NCBI GenBank assembly: GCA_035693105.1
Contig: DASSHC010000076.1
Location: forward strand, 1 to 18,567
DNA from: DASSHC01 sp035693105
Lineage (GTDB): Bacteria; Chloroflexota; Chloroflexia; Thermomicrobiales; Thermomicrobiaceae
Direction: 5' to 3'
Length of the DNA stretch: 18,567 nt
Position 1 is the first letter of the stretch. Each line of letters starts with the position of its first letter. Under the pieces are notes generated by a model. That model worked only from the letters and a program-made list of their open reading frames with translations, was not told the origin of the DNA and searched no databases. Made by a program: the position numbers and the translations under genes. Positions 13,857-18,567 of the stretch are shown here, one piece after another.

Positions 13857-14645
13857 ATGGCAGCGCTGATCGCGCGCGGCGTGCAACTCTTGATCGCACT
13901 CGGGGTCGCCTATTTTCTGGCCCTCTGGTTCGCGTTGATCGTCTGGACGTTTCAGGATATCCAGTCGCGCAGCCGCAGCGTGATCGCCCAAATCTTCTCG
14001 ACACTGGTCGTCCTGCTCTTTTCATTCCCCGGCGTCATCCTCTACCTGATCCTACGCCCACGAGATACGCTCGACGATGCGTTCCAGCGCTCCCTGGAAG
14101 AGGAGTACCTGTTGCAGGACCTGGAGGAACTGCCCCTCTGCCCGACCTGCCAGCACTACGTCGAGCAGGACTACGTCTTCTGCCCCCACTGCCGCACCGA
14201 GCTCAAGGAGCCCTGCGCGGGCTGCGGGCGGCCGATCGACATTCGCTGGGAGATCTGCCCCTATTGCGGCGAGGAGCAGTTCGAGGAGGAGTTGCCGGCG
14301 GCGCGGCTGGCCGAGGAGTGGGAGCCGGCCGAGGTCGATCCGGTCACGCGCCTGCTGGGGCAGGCCCGCGAGCGCCTCTCGGGGCGTCGCACGCGCGAGC
14401 TTGGCGAAGGCGTGGGGGCGGGGGGGGACGAGCGCGGAGTGCCCGAGCTATCGCAGACCGAGCAGAGCTATCTCCCGTGGGAGAGTGACGCCCCGGCCGT
14501 CGAAACCTGGGCGCGCCGGCCCGAGCCGAACGCGCTGCGCGGCGAGCGCGCTCCGCGCTGGGATGACGACGACGCTCCGACGGGCGAAGACGACACGTTC
14601 GACCCCACCGAAGAGATTCCCATCGCGCCACCGCCACGGCCGTAG
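13857..14645 (+). CDS. Membrane protein with two zinc ribbons, unknown function
   Basis: A 262-residue protein with two hydrophobic segments (about 8-31 and 44-66) joined by a short polar loop containing FQDIQSRSRS. Two treble-clef or zinc-ribbon-like units follow: C95-x2-C98 with C109-x2-C112, then C120-x2-C123 with C134-x2-C137. From about residue 145 the tail is acidic, Pro/Gly/Arg-rich and probably disordered. The ATG at 13857 has GAGGGG about 8 bases upstream and lies 42 bp after the c-di-AMP receptor stop. The layout suggests a membrane anchor with a cytosolic metal-binding platform, but no function can be assigned. A run of eight G (14420-14427) inside the tail is a possible slippage or sequencing-error site; the frame stays open on both sides. 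Confidence 0.8.
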   Translation: MAALIARGVQLLIALGVAYFLALWFALIVWTFQDIQSRSRSVIAQIFSTLVVLLFSFPGVILYLILRPRDTLDDAFQRSLEEEYLLQDLEELPLCPTCQHYVEQDYVFCPHCRTELKEPCAGCGRPIDIRWEICPYCGEEQFEEELPAARLAEEWEPAEVDPVTRLLGQARERLSGRRTRELGEGVGAGGDERGVPELSQTEQSYLPWESDAPAVETWARRPEPNALRGERAPRWDDDDAPTGEDDTFDPTEEIPIAPPPRP

Positions 14646-14729
14646 GCATGCGAGGGCAACGATGACCGCCCGACGAGGAGCGTGTGTGCCGCATGGAGCA
14701 CGGATCCGTCGGCTGCGGCCTCAGCGCCT

Positions 14730-14773
14730 ACCCTGAGCTTGGTCCTGAGCCTGTCCGAGGAAAGGATGACAGG
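14730..14773 (-). repeat. Diverged repeat related to family C
   Basis: Contains CCTGAGC twice and ends in GGATGACAGG, the same decamer that ends family C in this orientation. It faces the next copy (CCTGTCATCC at 14830-14839) as an inverted pair about 56 bases apart, mirroring the arrangement at 6297-6410. Confidence 0.55.
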
Positions 14774-14822
14774 AGGAGGGAGGTGGCCTTTCGGACGAGA
14801 CATTGCTCCTCGTCAGCTACAA

Positions 14823-14860
14823 ATCTCACCCTGTCATCCCGAGCGCAGTCGAGGGATCCG
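14823..14860 (+). repeat. Dispersed repeat family C, copy 3
   Basis: All 38 bases are identical to the reverse complement of 6297-6334, some 8.5 kb away. Identity stops abruptly outside the unit, at GGATCCG on one side and ATCTCACC on the other. Confidence 0.85.
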
Positions 14861-14915
14861 TACCCCACGCGCCGCCCAGCCTCATCCATGGTCTCAAACC
14901 ACCCGCGAGAGCCGT

Positions 14916-15764
14916 TTACCGCGGTTGCACGCGCTTCTCGGCACGGGAGGGGATGGCGTCGGGGCGGATCATGAAGTTGAACTTGCTGCGGAACGCCTGG
15001 TAAAAGTTCATGCCAGGCAGGATCACCAGGCGAAAGCGGTGCGTGCCGCGGCGTACCTGCACCAGGTCGCCGCGGCGCAGGCTGATGGACGGCACTCCGT
15101 CGAGAATCAGATCGGCGGCTTTCTCCGAGGGGACCACCAGTTCGACCAACGCGTCCTCCGGCGCGACTAACGTCGTGCGGATCGGTGAGTGCGCGCAGAT
15201 CGGGACCAGCGCGAAGCCACGCACGCCGGCCGCCAGCACCGGCCCGCCGGCCGCCATGCAGTAGGCCGTGCTCCCCTGGGGCGTCGAGACGATCATGCCA
15301 TCGCCGGGATACGTATTGACGAACTGGCCATCCAGGTAGAGTTCGACATCGACCATCTGCATGGCGGCGCGGATCACCACGTCGTTGATCGCCCAGCCGC
15401 GCTCGTCGACCTCGCCTGCTCTGATCAGGCTGGCCGAGAGCGTCGGGCTCTCCTCGACACGGTAGCGTGCTTCGATGAGCTCGGTCAGGGCCGGCCGCCA
15501 GGCGCTGCGCTCGATGCGCGCCAGGAAGCCGACTTTGCCCAGGTTGATGCCGAGGATCGGCACGTCGGGCAGGTTGTGCGCCACGCGCATGATCAGGCCG
15601 TCGCCGCCGATCGTCAGCAGCAGCTCGGCCGGCTCGCCGCGCAGCAGCTCGTCCTCTCGGACCACCGTGCAACCGGCCGCCGCCAGCCAGGGCACGAGCT
15701 CCTCGGCCAGCTCGGCCGCCTCCGGCTTGCTGCGCGCGGGAATCACCCCTATCCGTAGACCCAC
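14916..15764 (-). CDS. nadK: NAD kinase
   Basis: Makes NADP from NAD with ATP or polyphosphate in the cytoplasm. The 282-residue product has the family signatures: GGDG (53-56) in TIGGDGLIMR, INLGKVGFLARI (73-84), the ND pair at 127-128 (NE in many relatives), GDG (154-156) and TPQGSTAY (161-168), where the usual form is TPTGSTAY. The GTG at 15764 is chosen because a purine-rich GAGGGGG lies about 5 bases upstream and the protein then begins (V)GLRIGVIPARSKPEA. An upstream ATG at 15863 would add 33 poorly conserved-looking residues. The gene is convergent with the zinc-ribbon gene and divergent from the aldolase gene. The 135-bp divergent region has no strong promoter box that I could identify. 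Confidence 0.94.
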   Translation of the reverse strand: MGLRIGVIPARSKPEAAELAEELVPWLAAAGCTVVREDELLRGEPAELLLTIGGDGLIMRVAHNLPDVPILGINLGKVGFLARIERSAWRPALTELIEARYRVEESPTLSASLIRAGEVDERGWAINDVVIRAAMQMVDVELYLDGQFVNTYPGDGMIVSTPQGSTAYCMAAGGPVLAAGVRGFALVPICAHSPIRTTLVAPEDALVELVVPSEKAADLILDGVPSISLRRGDLVQVRRGTHRFRLVILPGMNFYQAFRSKFNFMIRPDAIPSRAEKRVQPR

Positions 15765-15899
15765 CGAACCCCCTCGCCGCTGCTCGTCCCCCCACGTGTC
15801 TCCAGCGAATCCTACCGCACGTTCAGCGGCGCGGGCGGCAGGTGCGACCGCCGCGGGGTACACTCAAGCCGGGATCTGCGCGCGGGAGAGAACGCGAAG

Positions 15900-16538
15900 A
15901 TGCACTGGATCGAAGAAGCGGGACTGATCGCCGTGGTGCGCCTGCCGGACCTCAGCCGGGCCGTGCGGCTGGCCGAGTCGCTGGCTGACGGCGGGGTGCG
16001 CCTGCTGGAATTCACCTACACCAACCGCGAGGCGGGCACAGCCATCGCCGAGGCACGACGGGCGCTGGGTGACCGCTGCCGGGTCGGCGCCGGGACGGTG
16101 CTGGACGCCGAGACGGCGCGGCAGGCCATTCTCGCCGGCGCCGAGTTCATCGTCACGCCGACGCTGCGGCGAGAGACGATCGAGCTCTGCCGCCGCTACG
16201 CCGTGCCCTCGGTCATCGGCGCCTTCTCTCCGACCGAGATCCTGACCGCCTGGGAATCCGGTGCCGACTACGTCAAAGTCTTCCCGGCCAGCGTCGCCGG
16301 GCCGCGGTACTTTAGGGACGTGCTTGGGCCGCTGCCGCAGGTGAAGCTGATCCCGACCGGTGGAGTCACGATCGAGACGGCGCCCCGCTTCCTCCAGAAC
16401 GGCGCGGCCGCGGTGGCGGTCGGTGGCCACCTGATCGATGCGGCGGCGGTGGAGGGTGGCGATTGGGCGGGCATCCAGCGCCGCGCCGCCGAGTGGGTGC
16501 GGCTGGTCGACGAGGCGCGGGGGATGGTGGGTCAATGA
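15900..16538 (+). CDS. KDPG/KHG aldolase family protein
   Basis: A class I aldolase of the Eda family that cleaves 2-keto-3-deoxy-6-phosphogluconate, or a related keto-deoxy sugar acid phosphate, to pyruvate and an aldehyde. The 212-residue product shows the expected line-up: catalytic-site Glu37 in LLEFTYT (35-41; many relatives have VEITLRT), GAGTVLD (63-69), EFIVTP (82-87), FSPTEI (109-114), Schiff-base lysine K126 in YVKVFPA (124-130), and IPTGGV. The ATG at 15900 has GGGAGAG about 9 bases upstream. It overlaps recO by four bases (ATGA), an odd partnership of sugar metabolism and recombination. No 6-phosphogluconate dehydratase is nearby, so the physiological substrate is open. Confidence 0.9.
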   Translation: MHWIEEAGLIAVVRLPDLSRAVRLAESLADGGVRLLEFTYTNREAGTAIAEARRALGDRCRVGAGTVLDAETARQAILAGAEFIVTPTLRRETIELCRRYAVPSVIGAFSPTEILTAWESGADYVKVFPASVAGPRYFRDVLGPLPQVKLIPTGGVTIETAPRFLQNGAAAVAVGGHLIDAAAVEGGDWAGIQRRAAEWVRLVDEARGMVGQ

Positions 16539-17299
16539 GCGGCACGGGCGGCCGGTCACGTCTCTACCGCGCCGACGCCGTGGTGCTGCGCCGGCGCGAT
16601 TTGGGCGAGGCCGACCGCATTCTGACCATCTACACGCTGGAGCGCGGCAAGCTGCGCGTGGTCGCCAAGGGCGCGCGGCGCCCGAAGAGCCGCCTGGCCG
16701 GGCATCTGGAGCCGTACAGCCGTACCGCGCTCCTGCTGGCGCAAGGTCGCAACCTCGACATCGTCACCCAGGCATCGCTAGTAGCGCCGCTGAAACAGCT
16801 CCACCAGAACGAGGCGAGCATCGCCTACGCCGGCTACTTCGGCGACCTGCTCGATGCGATGACCGCCGACGCCGTGCCGCAGCCCGCCGTCTTCGAATTG
16901 CTGCTGGCCGCGCTCCAGCGACTGGATGAGGGGCGCGACACGCAGATCACCCGCCTCTACTTCGAACTGGGGCTGCTGCGCCTGCTCGGCTTTCGTCCCG
17001 AGCTGCGCCAGTGCATCGCCTGCGGCAACCACATCGAACCCGCGGTCAACGGCTTCAGCCCCGAGGGTGGTGTGCTCTGCGCGGCCTGTCGTGCCGGCGA
17101 CCCGCACGCGACTCCAATCTCGGTCAACGCGGTCAAACTGCTGCGGCTGCTGGATCAGGCCGACCTGGCGACGGCGGACGGGCTGCGGCTCTCGCCGGAG
17201 CTACGGGCCGAGGCGGAGCAGCACATGCGCGGGTACCTGCGTCACCTGCTGGAGCGCGAGCTCGGCTCGGTGACGGTACTCAAGGTGCTGGCGTCCTGA
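16535..17299 (+). CDS. recO: DNA repair protein RecO
   Basis: Binds SSB and single-stranded DNA and, with RecR, loads RecA and anneals complementary strands. The 254-residue length is typical. An N-terminal OB fold covers about 9-85 (LYRADAVVLRRRDLGEADRI, with TLERGKLRVVAKGARRPKS). A helical middle follows, then a zinc finger C160-x2-C163 and C182-x2-C185 with NGFSPEGGVLC between. The ATG overlaps the aldolase stop (ATGA); an in-frame start further upstream would lie inside the aldolase gene. The PH-like membrane protein gene follows 54 bp later. Confidence 0.95.
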   Translation: MSGTGGRSRLYRADAVVLRRRDLGEADRILTIYTLERGKLRVVAKGARRPKSRLAGHLEPYSRTALLLAQGRNLDIVTQASLVAPLKQLHQNEASIAYAGYFGDLLDAMTADAVPQPAVFELLLAALQRLDEGRDTQITRLYFELGLLRLLGFRPELRQCIACGNHIEPAVNGFSPEGGVLCAACRAGDPHATPISVNAVKLLRLLDQADLATADGLRLSPELRAEAEQHMRGYLRHLLERELGSVTVLKVLAS

Positions 17300-17353
17300 C
17301 CACTCCTTCGCGTACCATTGCGCGCGACATCCGGCGAAACGAGGAGGTGCGCG

Positions 17354-17971
17354 GTGGCTCATCGCGATGGGTTGCTGGCCGACGGAGAGCGTGTCCTGAT
17401 GGAGACGCGCCGTCACCCGTTGTTCTTATCGCTGCGTCTCGTGCTGTGGGCTCTGGCCGCGCTGGTCCTCGCCGGGCTGGGCATCTGGGCGGCCGTCAGC
17501 TACGGCTGGCCGCTGGCGATCCTGGCCTGGGTCATCGCGCTCTTCCCGCTGACGATCGGGTTGGTGCGCTTCCTGAAGTGGCGCAGCGAGCGCTTTCTGG
17601 TCACGACCCGGCGGGTGATGCAGATCTCCGGCGTCCTGGGCCGCCGCGTCTTCGACTCCTCTCTCAATCAAGTCAACGACATCTTGCTGACCCAGTCGCT
17701 CTTCGGGCGCATGCTCGATTTCGGCAACCTCGAGATCATCACCGGGAATGATGCGGGCTTAAACCGATTGACCGGCATCGCGCGCCCGGTCGAGTTCAAG
17801 CGCACCGTCGTCGAGGCGCGCGACGACGTCGAGGATGGGCACGCGATGCACGGCCTCGACAACACCGTGCAGCTCCTGGCCGCGCTGAACGAGCTGCGCG
17901 ACTCCGGCATGCTCAGCCCGACCGAGTACGAGGCCAAGCGCCGCCAGCTCGTCGGCGACCCGCAGGGGTAG
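17354..17971 (+). CDS. Membrane PH-like domain protein with SHOCT tail
   Basis: A 205-residue protein with two hydrophobic segments (about 27-48 and 52-73). A bacterial PH-like domain follows (bPH2/DUF304-type, about 76-155): KWRSERFLVTTRRVMQISG, then DSSLNQVNDILLTQSLFGRMLDFGNLEIIT. The C-terminal segment LLAALNELRDSGMLSPTEYEAKRRQLV (174-200) is a SHOCT motif, a short helical oligomerisation element often found at the ends of membrane proteins. The GTG at 17354 is chosen because GAGGAGG lies 6 bases upstream. The function of these proteins is mostly unknown; some relatives affect membrane stress or export. It lies 54 bp after recO and may be in the same transcript. Confidence 0.88.
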   Translation: MAHRDGLLADGERVLMETRRHPLFLSLRLVLWALAALVLAGLGIWAAVSYGWPLAILAWVIALFPLTIGLVRFLKWRSERFLVTTRRVMQISGVLGRRVFDSSLNQVNDILLTQSLFGRMLDFGNLEIITGNDAGLNRLTGIARPVEFKRTVVEARDDVEDGHAMHGLDNTVQLLAALNELRDSGMLSPTEYEAKRRQLVGDPQG

Positions 17972-18030
17972 TCGCAACATCGTATTCGACACCGGTTCAC
18001 ACCCACGCGCTGAGTGTTCCACTCCAGAAC

Positions 18031-18059
18031 TTGATCGGCGAACCCCGGCGGTGTATCCT
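18031..18059 (+). promoter_or_regulatory. Promoter of the antitoxin-like gene
   Basis: TTGATC (18031-18036), a 17-bp spacer and TATCCT (18054-18059), about 50 bases before the ATG. It is one of the better two-box promoters in the window and suggests independent transcription. Confidence 0.5.
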
Positions 18060-18074
18060 GGTGTCAGCCTGTCG

Positions 18075-18087
18075 GCCAAATTTTGGC
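18075..18087. promoter_or_regulatory. Palindrome, candidate operator in the antitoxin leader
   Basis: GCCAAATTTTGGC is a perfect 6-bp inverted repeat around one base. It is AT-rich at its centre in otherwise GC-rich DNA. It lies between the promoter and the ribosome site of the downstream gene, where an autorepressor could bind. Confidence 0.4.
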
Positions 18088-18108
18088 AGTCAGAACGGAG
18101 CAAGAACA

Positions 18109-18456
18109 ATGACACTGCAAGTGACGCCGCGACAGGCGGTCGAGCAACTCGAGCGCAATCTGGGATTAACCACGTCCGAACTGGCTGATGCCTTGGAAAC
18201 CTCAGAGCGCAGCCTCGAACGCTGGCGCTCCGCAGTTACCTACCCGCAGCGCGACGCGCGCCGTCGCCTGGAGTCGCTGATCGCGCTCGAGCGCCACCTG
18301 CGCGAGGTCTTCAGCGATCCAGCCTCGATCCGCAGTTGGTTGCATGGGGACAACCGCTATTTGGGCGGCTTGTCGCCGGCTGACGCTCTGCGTGCGGGGC
18401 GCATCGATCGAGTCGAGGCCGCACTCGAAGCCCTCGAATCCGGGGTTGTTCTCTAG
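18109..18456 (+). CDS. MbcA/ParS/Xre-type antitoxin family protein (DUF2384)
   Basis: A 115-residue protein. The N-terminal part (about 8-60) holds a helix-turn-helix-like stretch, LGLTTSELADALETSERSLERW (18-39), with the shape of an Xre recognition unit. The C-terminal part (about 62-113) has the DUF2384 toxin-binding pattern: SWLHGDNRYLGGLSPADALRAG (76-97), then IDRVEAALEALESGV. In known systems such proteins neutralise RES-domain toxins that degrade NAD and autorepress the operon. Here no RES gene lies upstream, and the 111 bases downstream to the window edge contain no start of one, so the gene appears solitary. The ATG at 18109 has CGGAG about 8 bases upstream. It could be an orphan regulator rather than an antitoxin. 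Confidence 0.8.
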   Translation: MTLQVTPRQAVEQLERNLGLTTSELADALETSERSLERWRSAVTYPQRDARRRLESLIALERHLREVFSDPASIRSWLHGDNRYLGGLSPADALRAGRIDRVEAALEALESGVVL

Positions 18457-18517
18457 CCTTAGGCAGGGACCGCGGGCGGCTGATGGTCCCGGCCGAACTA
18501 GTTTGACGTTCGCCGAC

Positions 18518-18562
18518 GAGCGCGCGGGGCTGCAGCCGCCGCGCTAGCAAACGAAGCCTGCT
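18518..18562 (-). repeat. Repeat family B, copy 3 (inverted, right end)
   Basis: Its reverse complement reads AGCAGGCTTCG, GCTAGCGCGG, then GGCTGCAGCC flanked by GCGCGG/CCGCGC, the same order as 194-238 and 278-323. About 37 of 45 positions match copy 1. It follows the stem GGGACC...GGTCCC (18466-18490) that may end the antitoxin-like transcript. Confidence 0.7.
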
Positions 18563-18567
18563 ACAAG

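Larger units (their letters stand above)
14646..14915. other. Convergent intergenic region with dispersed repeats
   Basis: No gene is seen in these 270 bases between the convergent zinc-ribbon and NAD kinase genes. They hold a perfect 10-bp palindrome ACGGATCCGT (14700-14709), a diverged repeat ending GGATGACAGG (14764-14773), and a family C repeat copy at 14823-14860. These elements could end both transcripts. Confidence 0.65.

Noticed and set aside
15765..15899. Clear divergent promoters between nadK and the aldolase gene
   Set aside because: Only weak hexamers such as TACACT (15859-15864) without a matching -35 could be found, so no promoter feature is listed.
16438..16929. Alternative frame of 163 codons across the aldolase-recO junction
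   Set aside because: Arg/Ala-rich shadow frame; recO in the neighbouring frame has an OB fold and zinc finger.

Overview
The window is GC-rich bacterial chromosome densely packed with housekeeping genes, most of them for DNA repair, recombination and chromosome segregation. The gene set suggests a member of the Chloroflexota, perhaps of the Thermomicrobia/Sphaerobacter type. The supporting points are the very high GC, frequent GTG starts, a DEDDh exonuclease fused to a UvrC-like nuclease, an R3H-type SpoIIIAA-like ATPase next to tmk and a DarA/PstA-type c-di-AMP receptor, and dispersed GC-rich palindromic repeats. This taxonomic placement is inferred from gene content and was not tested by a search. 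No rRNA, tRNA, CRISPR array, transposase or prophage gene is visible.

Layout. Bases 1-409 hold no gene but a mosaic of short repeats in direct and inverted orientation. A leftward unit follows: ligA (NAD-dependent DNA ligase) and a 77-residue charged protein of unknown function. A short divergent promoter region (about 2706-2845) carries a near-consensus Gram-positive SOS (LexA) box. To its right lies the rightward pair exonuclease-UvrC fusion and phosphohexomutase. A gap of about 255 bp holds an inverted pair of dispersed repeats and the promoter of the next pair, a family 4 uracil-DNA glycosylase and FtsK/SpoIIIE.

A perfect extended -10 box then starts a long rightward run: recR, an unrecognised GNAT-like gene, the R3H/AAA ATPase, tmk, the c-di-AMP receptor gene and a membrane zinc-ribbon protein. 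A 270-bp gap with the second set of dispersed repeats separates this run from the convergent NAD kinase gene. Divergent from NAD kinase is a rightward unit of KDPG aldolase, recO and a membrane PH-like/SHOCT protein. The last gene is a solitary MbcA/ParS/Xre-type antitoxin homologue with its own promoter and a candidate operator. A repeat related to those at the left end closes the window in inverted orientation.

How the genes work together. LigA, exo-UvrC, the uracil-DNA glycosylase, RecR and RecO cover nick sealing, lesion incision, uracil removal and RecFOR-type gap repair. FtsK moves chromosomes at division. Thymidylate kinase supplies dTDP and NAD kinase supplies NADP. No well-supported new defence or mobile system is present. 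The most interesting leads are the candidate SOS box shared by ligA and exo-UvrC, a clamp-binding-like tail on the uracil-DNA glycosylase, the 38-bp identical dispersed repeats, the orphan antitoxin with its palindrome, and two uncharacterised genes in the recR-tmk-c-di-AMP receptor run.
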